DNA of 64,000 nucleotides, taken from Chloropicon primus (lineage: Eukaryota > Chlorophyta > Chloropicophyceae > Chloropicales > Chloropicaceae). Under the pieces are notes generated by a model. The model was not told the origin of the DNA. It worked only from the letters and a program-made list of their open reading frames with translations, and did not search any database. A program made the position numbers and the translations under genes. Of this stretch, positions 29,046 to 37,838 are shown piece after piece (position 1 is the first letter of the stretch; each line of letters opens with the position of its first letter). Location: contig CP060762.1 of the NCBI GenBank assembly GCA_023205875.1, forward strand, positions 434,001 through 498,000, given 5' to 3'.

Positions 29046-29564
29046 TCAGCCTTGCTTCCGGAACTGAAACCACCTCCTCGCACCTCGCTCCAGTCGAAGC
29101 GTATACTCCTCGCTCGACATCGTCTCGACCTTCCCTTTCACCTGAGAGTGCCACCTGCACTTCACGGCGTTTGAAGTGCGACCGAGGCAAGCCGCAGCGT
29201 CCTCGTACGAGATGCTAAGCGCGCGGCCTTGGTCAGACTGCTGGAAGAGCACCAGCTCGTCCTCCTCTTCAGTCCATTGCCCGAAGAACACCGCCTCCGG
29301 GGGCGGTGCCACCACCGCCTCCTTCTTCTTCTGCGCAGCCTGCGCCTTCTCCGCGCTCGAAACCTCCGCCACCGGCTTCACCACCGGCCCCGTTGCCTTC
29401 TTCTTCGCTCCTCCCTGCTCCGCCTTGGCCCCTCCGCTCTGCTTCCGCAGTGGAACGATGAGCTCCTGGTACACCTCTCGAGGACAAAAGTTCGCGTCCC
29501 GCCACAACGGATGATCCGGAGGATGTTGCGGGAACGTGACGCTGTGATTGAAGTGATTCGACAT
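29046..29564 (-). CDS. Small SANT/Myb-like domain protein
   Basis: A 172-residue single-exon protein. The N terminus has an aromatic-proline region (FPQHPPDHPLWRDANFCPRE), the middle is an Ala/Lys-rich linker, and residues ~95-150 form one SANT/Myb-like unit. That unit reads GQWTEEEDELVLFQQSDQG, then ISYEDAAACLGRTSNAVKCR and WHSQVKG, with the three expected aromatic/tryptophan-type core positions. One repeat suggests a chromatin or transcription adaptor, with no clear orthologue. It converges on the PXN-like carrier with a 195-bp gap containing an AAG-rich 3' tract. Confidence 0.7.
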   Translation of the reverse strand: MSNHFNHSVTFPQHPPDHPLWRDANFCPREVYQELIVPLRKQSGGAKAEQGGAKKKATGPVVKPVAEVSSAEKAQAAQKKKEAVVAPPPEAVFFGQWTEEEDELVLFQQSDQGRALSISYEDAAACLGRTSNAVKCRWHSQVKGKVETMSSEEYTLRLERGARRWFQFRKQG

Positions 29565-29650
29565 CCCTTCTCACCCTCTCTCCCTCTCCCTCTGATCGGC
29601 GATGGCGATCCACTGCCTCTCCGTCGTCGTCGTAACCCCCTCAAACGGAC

Positions 29651-29685
29651 GCCAAATGCTTCGAGCGACGGCTCTACGGAAAGCT
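29651..29685 (-). promoter_or_regulatory. CTTTCG-type promoter box upstream of the SANT gene
   Basis: On the minus strand GAGCTTTCCGTAGAGCCGTC is followed by GCTCGAAGCATTTGGC. The 3' half is identical in order to the SEC8 box; the palindromic part is degenerate. It is about 90-120 bp before the ATG. Confidence 0.55.
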
Positions 29686-30070
29686 CTGAACACGTAGTAT
29701 CGTTCTACGCCTCCCCCTTCCCCTCCACCCCGCTTCCGTCGCACCGTTTCGTCCTCAAGCGTCACCCAAACTCTCTCCCCCTCCGCCCAGGTGTTGATGC
29801 TGCTTGCTGGTGACCAGTGGAGGCGCAAAGGGTGCGGACAACGTCGCGGAGAGGGACCCGTGAACAAGGAAGAGGATGGTGGCATGTGCTGGGTGGCAGT
29901 GGATCGATCGTGGGGAGAATCTCCAGGAAAGTCTCCGGGAAGCGGTTGGATGTTGTTGCTTTGTAGGAAAAGAAACATGTATTAGTAGTACAAGGTACAA
30001 GGAGGTCGTCTTGGCGTTCACCTTTGTCGGGAACAAGCCCACAGACCGAGGCATGGCGATGTCAGCTCAG

Positions 30071-30828
30071 TCATATCGACTTGAGCGTCACCGTGAACTG
30101 CTGGGAGTAGTTCTTTTGAGGCAAGGGTCGCAAAATGTAGCCTCCGCAGTTTCTTGCCGAAGACGTCGCCTGGCTCCTCTTTCTCTTGCTGGTGTTCATC
30201 GCAGAGACCGCGTTCTCGATCTTGTCCATGAGGTTCTTCTTCCTCGGTAGCTTTCTCAGCTTGAAGTGCTTCCCTATCGTTGAGTTCTCCTTCGCTCCCT
30301 TGGACGACGAGGGCCTTGGAGGACAACCAACTCGTCGAGTCAGACCAAATGATCCGTAGAGCGGGAAAGAGGTAAACATGTCGATGGCGATGACGATGAC
30401 GATGACGATGACTCACCTTTCTTTCTTCCTCCTTCGGTTTCCTGAACTTCTCGTCTGCTTTACAGCTTGCCACTGGATGTGTCCCTCGATCGGTTTGTCG
30501 TCCACGAGGGAAAAGTTCCACCTCTTCTCGAAGTCCCCCCTAGCTTTCTCGGCCTTCCTCTCCACCTTGTCCAAGAACACCTTCACGTCATCCCCCTCCG
30601 GCCTGAAGCAAAGCAAACGTCACCATTACCATTACCTCTCCTGTCAGTCAAAACTCTCATGCATGCAGGCAGGGAAAGGAGACATCGGTCGAGAGCGTTT
30701 CATTCCTTGGTGGAAGCAAAGTTTTCGTTTCGTTCCGTTCCGTTCCCTTACCTGTCGAACAAGGCCCGCGTCGCCTTGCTTCCGCTTGCGCCTTGGCTTT
30801 CGGTCACGGCCTGACCCCTCTGGACCAT
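30071..30828 (-). CDS. CIP/KIP-type cyclin-dependent kinase inhibitor
   Basis: The product should bind cyclin-CDK complexes and restrain the cell cycle. The exons in coding order are 30752-30828, 30417-30602 and 30071-30314, giving 168 residues with introns of 149 and 102 bp. The CDI domain is at residues 21-70. The cyclin-binding RALF at 21-24 corresponds to RNLF of p27, an amphipathic linker helix follows (VFLDKVERKAEKARGDFE), and the CDK-binding block is KRWNFSLVDDKPIEGHIQW, which aligns with the p27 and plant KRP signature. A basic nuclear-localisation-like cluster (NRRRKKER) follows directly. The C-terminal ~80 residues carry further basic patches and an IGKHFKLRKLPRKK segment. Splice sites were chosen to keep the CDI motif contiguous; each fits GT-AG. 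The CDI domain is N-terminal as in animals, whereas plant KRPs have it at the C terminus. Confidence 0.85.
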
Positions 30829-31998
30829 CCTAATGGACCTTCGAGCCAAAGGTTGCCTTCCACTCTCAAACACCAAGAGGATGTGGATGAAGGATGAGGA
30901 TGGAAGTTCTCTCTCGTCAAGTTGGTTTCGACAAAAGTCTTTTCAGTTGCGTACTTGGTGGTGCCGCTCAACGAATGCCCCTGACGCAAGCTCCTTCCTT
31001 CTCTCCGACACAAAGGTATGCCACGGAGGAGAAGTAAAGAAGACCAAAAGACAAGAAAAAGAAAAGGAAAAAAGTTTCAACTGTCTCTTTCGCTGCAGAC
31101 CTCTCGGTCCGCCTCGTCAAGGAGGAGCTCCGCCGCTTCTGCCGTCACTGTCGTCACCGTCGCCGTGGTGGTTGGCTGTTATGAAAGAAAAAAAGAAGAA
31201 GAAGAGGCGAGCTCGGCTTGAGAGACGACCACCGACGGAGCACGTTGTCGTTGTCGTTGTCGTTGTTGGTCGTCGTGATGGTGTTGCAGAGTTTTGTTCC
31301 CCCCCCGTGGAAGACGAAAGAGCAAGATGGTTTGTTCCCGTGTAATACGACGCTCTATGACGTTAGAGGTCATGTGAGACGGGGAGTAGATTTCGCACAT
31401 GGGACCACGCTGATTTCGCACATGGGACCACTTCTCTTAACGAATACATGACCAACGGAAAAAACTTCGAAAGGGAATAAGATAAGCGGAGATGAGAAAA
31501 CGCCTTTTGACATGACAAGGGAAAAGGAAAGGTCTCCACAGAGGGACAAGAAAAACATGAAAGCATCTCTTGTCCCTTTTCTTTTCCGACCAAGAAAGAA
31601 AACCTTCTTCTTCTTTCTTCTTCTTCTTCTTCTCCTTCTCCTTCTTTCCTCGCTCGCTGTTTGTTGGCACAAACCACTTCAATTCTAAGAGTACAGAGTT
31701 TGGCCTCCCTTGGGGATTCTTCCGACGAACTCGGTGTCACTGCATCGCTCTCGCTGCTTCTCGTGAGTCTGGAATCACCAGGCAACCCCTGTCAAGTTTA
31801 AGCTTTGAAGCAGTTCCATTGTCCCCTAATCACAAGAGGCGAGGCTCTCAGGTCCACCGCCGCTTCGCTTTCTTGTCACCTGGTTGACCTACTCCTTTGA
31901 CGCCGGTGTGCCTTCTCTGCAGAAACAGGGGTCCGCCTTTTGGGAAGAGTCACAAAGAGTCACAAAGGGATTTCGTTCCATTCCTCAAGCAAGCAGCA
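30829..31998. other. Long divergent intergenic region (CDK inhibitor / unknown protein)
   Basis: This 1.17-kb gap has no supported coding gene. It has a purine-rich run near 31040-31075, (GTTGTC)n near 31243-31268, and an exact 20-bp direct repeat (31389-31408, 31412-31431). A C/T triplet run lies at 31608-31640. A plausible 5'-UTR intron for the downstream gene runs from GTGAGT at 31763 to a polypyrimidine-AG at 31921-31922. Confidence 0.4.
31389..31431. repeat. Close 20-bp direct repeat, 23-bp spacing
   Basis: GATTTCGCACATGGGACCAC occurs twice with a 3-bp spacer, on the plus strand in the divergent gap. The spacing of 23 bp is about two helical turns, as expected for a pair of transcription-factor sites on one face. 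Role is inference. Confidence 0.6.
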
Positions 31999-33447
31999 AT
32001 GTTTGGTGGTGGTGACAACAGGCTAGCTGAGGCTCATGCAATGGAGCGGAAGAATGACGAGCCCTTTGACTACCGCGAGAGGGCCAAGGAGGAGCTCTTC
32101 TTGGACCCAGAGGGAGCAGCTTTCAAGGATGGACCAGGTGAAGTGATGTTTGGCAACCACAACATCAGTGCCCTCCTGACTCCTGCGGACTTCAAGAACG
32201 AGTTCACCTTGGGAAAGGAGAACGTGGCTTGGAGGGCCAAGTTTCCTGCAAAGTTCGAGGAGCTCTGCTTCGGCAAGAGGAACATCGACAACAAGCCCAT
32301 CAAGCTCAAGTACTGGAAGCCGGACGGGTACTCCCAGGAGGAGCTCAAGATCTGTCACAAGGTTCTCATCGATGGGGAGCCTTTTGATCCTCAGATCGTG
32401 GACCACCGATGGAGCGACGGGGCCCCGTTCCATCAGGAGAACGAGAAGGAGATGGCCAGGAGGAATGGCAGTGTCAGGGCGAGCCACGGGTTCTTCCCTC
32501 CTTTCAACAACCACGGCGAGCAGTGCAACGAGATATGGAACGCCGATAACACGGGGGAGGACCCCGGGCCGGATGGCTACTTCAATGGCGGCTTGCTCCT
32601 CATGGGAGACGGCCTGGACCCTGCCTACAAGAAGCACTGGCATTGGTGGTACCCTCAGGCCATGCTTCAGAGGAAGCTGACGCCAGGCTCGTCACACGAA
32701 ATCACGGTTGAGGTTTACCTCTGGCTCCTCGCTGCGCCCGAGACGGTTGGCATGGTCCCCGAGGAGACGTGGAAGGAGAAGGCGGCTTGGGTCCGCGACC
32801 CTCAGATCGCTCAGAAGCATAAGCAGAGAGGGGACTTCAAGAGGGAAATCTTCGGCGACGGAATGATCCCTCTGCCCATCACGCAGTGCCTCGCCAGGGG
32901 AACGTTCACCTTGCATGTCCCAGCGGACCTGCGCCCCACGGGCCTCATGCCCCGTTACCCCAAGGGGCTGTCGAACATCAAGGAGGGCCCAATCGTTGCG
33001 ATCGAGAAGTCGATGAACATCGCCCTTGAGGCCTTCGTGAGGAACAACCAATCGTACGCCAAGGAGATCTTCCTGACGTGCAACATCGTCAACGACAAGG
33101 GTGACGTCAATGCGGAGACTTTCACCGAGGATGACGTCTGGCAGTACCAGACCTACAACGAGAAGGAGAGGCAGACCGATAGCAACGGAAGGGAGGTCAC
33201 CATAACGCGCAAGAAGGAACGGTGGGTCGTGAACGGATTGGCTTACTTTTACAGGAGGCCAGGCGTTTGGAAGGACGACGACACGCATTGTCAGACCGGT
33301 ATCGTCATGGCAGCCTTCTCCTTTGTCGGCTCCGGGAATCAGAAGGCGCTCCCCGTCACGGCGTGGGGTCACGACGCCTTCTTGCAGAACGTGCCAGTCG
33401 ACATCCTCACGGACGAGGACAAGGAAATCTCAAACTTCAAGCCTTGA
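31999..33447 (+). CDS. Unrecognised soluble protein, probably abundant
   Basis: I do not recognise this 482-residue single-exon protein. It has no signal peptide, transmembrane helix, coiled coil or low-complexity segment. Codons are heavily biased to C/G-ending forms such as AAG, GAG and CTC, as in the aspartate aminotransferase, which suggests high expression. Notable segments are an acidic-aromatic N terminus (DEPFDYRERAKEELFLDPEG), a tryptophan- and aromatic-rich centre (GDGLDPAYKKHWHWWYPQAM), GMIPLPITQCLARGTF, and a YFYRRPGVWKDDDTHC block. Trp and His are frequent, compatible with a beta-rich fold. The methionine at 31999 is the first ATG in frame after the probable leader intron. It may be a lineage-specific structural or storage protein, but no function is proposed. 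Confidence 0.8.
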   Translation: MFGGGDNRLAEAHAMERKNDEPFDYRERAKEELFLDPEGAAFKDGPGEVMFGNHNISALLTPADFKNEFTLGKENVAWRAKFPAKFEELCFGKRNIDNKPIKLKYWKPDGYSQEELKICHKVLIDGEPFDPQIVDHRWSDGAPFHQENEKEMARRNGSVRASHGFFPPFNNHGEQCNEIWNADNTGEDPGPDGYFNGGLLLMGDGLDPAYKKHWHWWYPQAMLQRKLTPGSSHEITVEVYLWLLAAPETVGMVPEETWKEKAAWVRDPQIAQKHKQRGDFKREIFGDGMIPLPITQCLARGTFTLHVPADLRPTGLMPRYPKGLSNIKEGPIVAIEKSMNIALEAFVRNNQSYAKEIFLTCNIVNDKGDVNAETFTEDDVWQYQTYNEKERQTDSNGREVTITRKKERWVVNGLAYFYRRPGVWKDDDTHCQTGIVMAAFSFVGSGNQKALPVTAWGHDAFLQNVPVDILTDEDKEISNFKP

Positions 33448-33616
33448 GGCCTTTGGGGAGGGGGGTTTGCCTTTTTTTATTTGAGTTATTTGAATTATTG
33501 AGCTATTCGTCACAAGAAGCGGAAGCGATCGTCCCGTTCCTTCCGAGCGTCTTGCCAACCCCCCTCTAATCATTTCCAACCCCTTCAGGTTGCTCTGCCC
33601 AATGCCGATGGCTTCC

Positions 33617-33919
33617 TCACTCTTCCTGCTTGACCTTGACAATGGAACGGGCCTTCTTGCGTCGTCTTCTCTTCGACGGAGGACGAGGAGCAGCTTTGCC
33701 GAGCCCGACCTCTTCGAGGTACTCTCTCTTCACAATGCATTGTTCCTTGTCGCTCAGCTTAAGAGATGCGTCCGCAAAGATGATCCTCAACGCCTCGTTG
33801 TAGTCCGCGATCTCCCTCTTCCTCTCCACCAACTCACAAACCAACTTTGAGGAATCCTCTGCCAACGAGTCCACTGTCCTCTCAAAGGAAGGACCACTCC
33901 CTTTGTCAAAACCTTCCAC
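33617..33919 (-). CDS. Small coiled protein with basic tail (start unresolved)
   Basis: An open frame of about 100 codons ending at 33617 has protein-like composition. A helical segment (LVCELVERKREIADYNEALR) is followed by an acidic-to-basic switch and a tail KRRRRKKARSIVKVKQEE that looks like a nuclear signal. No in-frame ATG exists within the frame; the furthest start-like codon is a GTG at 33919. The promoter box 33906-33940 overlaps this point. Either a short first exon lies upstream, or the start lies elsewhere, or this is a decayed gene. I do not recognise the family. It converges on the unknown 482-residue gene with a 169-bp gap. Confidence 0.4.
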   Translation of the reverse strand: MEGFDKGSGPSFERTVDSLAEDSSKLVCELVERKREIADYNEALRIIFADASLKLSDKEQCIVKREYLEEVGLGKAAPRPPSKRRRRKKARSIVKVKQEE

Positions 33920-33940
33920 CGAGGTATCAATCGAAAGCCC
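33906..33940 (-). promoter_or_regulatory. CTTTCG promoter box, GATACCTCGG variant
   Basis: On the minus strand GGGCTTTCGATTGATACCTC is followed by GGTGGAAGGTTTTGAC. It is nearly identical to the box upstream of the NTF2-like gene (60875-60911). The flanking ~100 bp are also similar (ACGGAAG upstream, GGAGTGGTCC downstream), so the two belong to one dispersed element. Confidence 0.55.
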
Positions 33941-34311
33941 GTGAGAAGCCCTTCCGTTTCCTTAGCATCTCCTCCCTTTTCTAGCCACCGTCCTTGCACA
34001 AAAGTTCTTCGAAACACACCTTCCCCTTGGACCGCTGGATGATACCCCTGGGGAACGGCCGTTGAAGATAAGAGTGATCTTCGCTTCGTCCGACGGAAAA
34101 GAAAGCGCGAGAGAGAGAGAGAGAGAGAGAAGAGGACGAAAGAAAACTGAGGTACGGGACACGAACGAGAGGGGAGGCGAGGAGTTCGATTGGATGGACG
34201 GATGATCCGTCTCTTGCTCTTTCGAACGAAGCCTCTGGGGACGAATTTGGTGGCATCACGAGGATGTATCCGACTGAATTGTTTTTGATTTCTCTTTGCG
34301 TTTGAGTTGAT

Positions 34312-34342
<31 letters not shown>

Positions 34343-34363
34343 GAGGACGAGGGCTGAAGCGCG
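33941..34363. other. Divergent intergenic region upstream of aspartate aminotransferase
   Basis: Contains GA tracts at 34109-34130 and 34316-34340 (the latter in the aspartate aminotransferase leader) and the promoter box 34217-34254 facing that gene. No coding gene is supported; a long minus-strand open frame here is rich in Ser/Leu from the GA tract. Confidence 0.5.
34217..34254 (+). promoter_or_regulatory. CTTTCG promoter box upstream of aspartate aminotransferase
   Basis: CTCTTTCGAACGAAGCCTCT is followed by GGGGACGAATTTGGTGGC. It keeps the CTCTTTCG core and the ATTTGG end seen in the SEC8 and SANT boxes. It is 110-147 bp before the ATG. Confidence 0.55.
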
Positions 34364-35752
34364 ATGTTGTCCCTATCGAAGAAGCTTGTGAAGAGCGCTG
34401 GGATCAGGTCCCTCGCGACCGCGCAGAGGAGCATGTCCTCCGCCGTGCCGGACTTTTGGAAGGACGTGGAGGAGGCGCCACGTGATCCCATCCTCGGAGT
34501 TACCGAGAAGTTCTTGGCCGACCAGAACCCTGACAAGATGAACCTCGGAGTGGTAAGCATCGCCGGTCATCATCGTGACGCGTTCTCGGCTCGAATTCAT
34601 CTGACTTTTCTTTCCCCGGCTTGCTTTTTCTTCGTGATCTTCTTATTTTCTTTCTCACAGGGAGCTTACCGTGACGACGATGGCAACCCGGTGGTCCTCC
34701 AGTGTGTCCGCGAAGCGGAGAAGCAGATCATGGGAAACAAGTTCATGGAGTACTTGCCGATGGGCGGCTTCAAGGAGTTCTGCGACCACTCGATCAAGCT
34801 GGCTTACGGGGATGACAACTCTTTGGTCAAGGCCAACAAGATCGCTGCCGTGCAGAGTCTTTCCGGAACCGGGTCGTGCCGCCTCATGGCGGACTTCATG
34901 AAGAAGTTCAAGCCCGGCGCGAAGGTTTACATCACCGTTCCGACGTGGTCCAACCACCACAACATCTGGGGTGACGCCGGCGTCGAGAAGGAGACCTTCA
35001 GGTACTACAAGCCTGAGACCAGGGGACTCGACTTCGATGGCATGATGGAGGACATCGCTGCCGCGGAGGGGGGCAGCTTCTTCTTGCTCCACGCTTGCGC
35101 CCACAACCCAACGGGCGTGGACCCAACCGCGGACCAGTGGAAGGAGGTCAGCAAGCTGATGAGGGAGAAGGGCCACTTCCCATTCTTCGACATGGCGTAC
35201 CAGGGCTTCGCCTCCGGTGACTGCGTGAAGGACGCCCAGGCCATCGATATTTTCCTCAAGGACGGTCACATGGTGGGCTGCTCCCAGTCCTACGCCAAGA
35301 ACATGGGATTGTACGGCCAGAGGATCGGATGCTTCAGCCTGACTTGCAACAGCGAGGAGGAGAAGACCGCCGTCGAGAGCCAGATGAAGAGGATCGCCAG
35401 GGCCACCTACTCCAACCCTCCCCTCCACGGGGCTCTCCTCGTCTCGACCGTGTTGGGCGACCCAGCCCTCAAGGCTTTGTGGTACGACGAGGTCAAGGGC
35501 ATGGCCGACCGCATCATCGGCATGAGGTCCTCCCTGAGGGAGAACCTCGAGAAGGTCTCCGGGGACAAGTGGCAGCACGTGACCGACCAGATCGGTATGT
35601 TCTGCTTCACCGGCATGACCCCCGAGCAGGTCGACGCTATTTATGAAAAGAGCATCTACATGACGAGGAACGGGCGTATCTCCATGGCCGGAGTCACCAC
35701 GAAGAACGTCGAGAGGCTTGCCAAGGCCATCATTGAGGTCACCTCCACTTAA
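34364..35752 (+). CDS. Aspartate aminotransferase, mitochondrial type
   Basis: A PLP enzyme that interconverts aspartate and 2-oxoglutarate with oxaloacetate and glutamate (malate-aspartate shuttle, amino-acid metabolism). The exons are 34364-34552 and 34661-35752, giving 426 residues. The first ~25 residues (LSLSKKLVKSAGIRSLATAQ) are a mitochondrial presequence. The PLP lysine is in GCSQSYAKNMGLYGQRIG; other family motifs are HACAHNPTGVDPT, FFDMAYQGFASGD, and MFCFTGMTPEQV near the C terminus. The intron is 108 bp (GTAAGC...CACAG), a multiple of three without an in-frame stop, so unspliced RNA would still encode a protein with 36 extra residues. That insert falls inside the conserved NLGVGAYRDD motif and would be expected to disrupt it. 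Confidence 0.95.
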   Translation: MLSLSKKLVKSAGIRSLATAQRSMSSAVPDFWKDVEEAPRDPILGVTEKFLADQNPDKMNLGVVSIAGHHRDAFSARIHLTFLSPACFFFVIFLFSFSQGAYRDDDGNPVVLQCVREAEKQIMGNKFMEYLPMGGFKEFCDHSIKLAYGDDNSLVKANKIAAVQSLSGTGSCRLMADFMKKFKPGAKVYITVPTWSNHHNIWGDAGVEKETFRYYKPETRGLDFDGMMEDIAAAEGGSFFLLHACAHNPTGVDPTADQWKEVSKLMREKGHFPFFDMAYQGFASGDCVKDAQAIDIFLKDGHMVGCSQSYAKNMGLYGQRIGCFSLTCNSEEEKTAVESQMKRIARATYSNPPLHGALLVSTVLGDPALKALWYDEVKGMADRIIGMRSSLRENLEKVSGDKWQHVTDQIGMFCFTGMTPEQVDAIYEKSIYMTRNGRISMAGVTTKNVERLAKAIIEVTST

Positions 35753-35867
35753 TGCCACATGGCACATCACTTTTCCATTCCTTCCTTGGCCTCAGACACC
35801 TGGGCAAAAGCAAAAGCAAAAAGGCAAAGCAGGAGAAGCAAATTTTTTAATCCATTTTTATCAAGCC

Positions 35868-37334
35868 ATGGAGCCATGGCCCAAGGAGGGCAACGTCCGC
35901 CGTCACTTGAAGTCCAAGGAGCGAACGTCCGTCTACAACGTCCTCCGAAGCATTTACGAGGACTCGTTGCTCGTCCAAGAAGTCTCTGACCTCCTGCCTC
36001 GTGTCCCGGTCCTCGCCAACCTTCGTTGCGGAGCATGGTACCACGCCAAGTACGATGGCGACTGCTACTTCAAGTCCACGGACGGCCACTGCAACCATTG
36101 GCAGTTCAGCTTCACGAGGCTCAACGCTCACGTGGCGAGGACTGCAGCGGAATGCGGTGGCGTGTTGCTCATCGACTCGACCAAGTCAAGCGTCAAGAGG
36201 ACTCCTGACAGCTTCTCCAGGACGGTGCCGATATGGTGCTGCGTGGTGAACCGAGCGCTGGGCCTCGTCATGAAGGCGGAGGAGGCGGAGGAGGAGGAGG
36301 AACGGCCGCCTCAGTGGGACGATGCCCTGCACCTGCCGAGCTGGGTGTCGGACATGGAAGCCAGCGAGATTGAGAAGCGCCTGGAGGGCTGGAGCCAAAA
36401 GCTTGCGAGCACGCAAAGGTCTCTCCTACTGGAGCTGTCGGGCAAGCTGAGGAGGCCCTTGAGGGCCTTGTGGCTCTCGGAGGAGAGCTTCATTTGGGAT
36501 CAAGTGACCGTGGAAGACAGGGAGGGCTTCCCGTTCACCCCGGTGTATTTGCTGGCGTGTTCGAAGTTTGGGGAGTATCCCAGAACAAGCTCCGAAAAGT
36601 TTTGTGACTTCAGCTGGAGGTACCTCAGGGGGGCGGCGGACGACCACGAGTCGTGGGCCGAGGGGCTGACGCCAAAGATCTTTTGGAGCCACCACGAGGT
36701 GCTGCTGAGGACGGATCCGGAGGACATCGATCAAGTCGTGGAGGACTTGGTGAAGGCGGAGGGGCTGCAGTACGGCGCGGGCTTTGCGGGGAAGCGGCTG
36801 AGCCAGAGGATCTCATCGTGCTCAGCGGGGGGCACGGGGATCTCCTGGATAGGGAACCTCGGCATTGGCATTTGCTCTGCCAAGGCTTTGTCGTCCCTGG
36901 ACGCGGAGACCAAAGCGGGCGCTGCTTGCTTGAACTGCTCGACTTCCACCCGCCTGGAAGATCTCGAGCCCGTCAAGCACATCGAGGTCCTTCCCCACAA
37001 GTTCGATCGATTTTCGCTCCAGAACGCTCTCGAGGAGGCGACCGCTTTCATCTCCAAGAACGCCCGCGAGGGCAGGAGACTCGTCGTGACTTGCGACGAC
37101 GGACAGGATATCTCTCCTGCGGTGGTGGCAGCGTACCTGTTGCTGTTCGGAGTGAGCACAAGCGCAAGTCGGGAAGAATGCCAGGGCGCTGCGAACAGGT
37201 CGACTGGCGGGAAATACACGAAAGAGGACGTGAGGAGTGCGGTGTCGTGCGTTACCCAGTACTGTCCAGCTGCCCACCCCTCGCGAGGCAGCATAAAGCA
37301 AGTCTACAACTTTCTCATTCGGACGGGCACGTAA
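35868..37334 (+). CDS. RIT1: Initiator tRNA 2'-O-ribosyl phosphate transferase (Rit1 family)
   Basis: Rit1 adds a phosphoribosyl group to A64 of the initiator methionine tRNA in fungi and plants, keeping it out of elongation. The protein has 488 residues, single exon. The conserved N-terminal domain has LRCGAWYHAKYDGDCYFKST, DGHCNHWQFSFTRLN and the hallmark DSTKSSVKRTPDSFSRTVPI. The C-terminal DUSP-like domain is seen at about 360-480 (VTCDDGQDISPAVVAAYLLL). The ATG at 35868 starts MEPWPKEGNVRRHLKSKERT; the frame is open upstream but without similarity. It follows the aspartate aminotransferase on the same strand after only 115 bp. Confidence 0.9.
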   Translation: MEPWPKEGNVRRHLKSKERTSVYNVLRSIYEDSLLVQEVSDLLPRVPVLANLRCGAWYHAKYDGDCYFKSTDGHCNHWQFSFTRLNAHVARTAAECGGVLLIDSTKSSVKRTPDSFSRTVPIWCCVVNRALGLVMKAEEAEEEEERPPQWDDALHLPSWVSDMEASEIEKRLEGWSQKLASTQRSLLLELSGKLRRPLRALWLSEESFIWDQVTVEDREGFPFTPVYLLACSKFGEYPRTSSEKFCDFSWRYLRGAADDHESWAEGLTPKIFWSHHEVLLRTDPEDIDQVVEDLVKAEGLQYGAGFAGKRLSQRISSCSAGGTGISWIGNLGIGICSAKALSSLDAETKAGAACLNCSTSTRLEDLEPVKHIEVLPHKFDRFSLQNALEEATAFISKNAREGRRLVVTCDDGQDISPAVVAAYLLLFGVSTSASREECQGAANRSTGGKYTKEDVRSAVSCVTQYCPAAHPSRGSIKQVYNFLIRTGT

Positions 37335-37838
37335 CAGTTACCACAGAGGAATACAACATGCTTCCACCCCCCTTCCCTTCCCTCTCGGGTCCTCCAAGCC
37401 TTCCCCACTTGAGCTTGAATCCTGGTGATGACGGTGAAAGCCTCCCCCTCTGTTGCCCCTGGCCTCAAATTCCCCTAATTCTTTCGAGGGAGGGTGGAGT
37501 CAAACGAAAGCAGAAGAGAAAAGGAGACGACTCGGTGCCCCTCCCGCCTTCCATCCCCTTCCTCCCTTTCCCCCTTGATGGCCTTCTTCCTTCCATCTTG
37601 TCCTTCTTCAGAGGAGAAAGAGAGACAGAGTGGGAGGAGCCTGAATTTATGTCATTGCGCGCCGGCTTACCTTAGGCGGCATTGAGGGCAACAGGCGGCA
37701 ATCACTTGGATTGAGTTGGGTTAACGGAGGCAAGGGAACTGATTGACTTTAAGGACAGACCAAGAAGTCTACATCCCTCATCCACTTTTGTCCTTGTTTC
37801 GTGTCCGTCCAACAACAACAACAACCAACAAGTTGAAG
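37335..37838. other. Intergenic region upstream of the MRH-domain gene
   Basis: A 504-bp same-strand gap. It is C/T-rich in the first half, with a (CAA)n run at 37811-37830 just before the next start. No gene or promoter box is seen. Confidence 0.45.
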
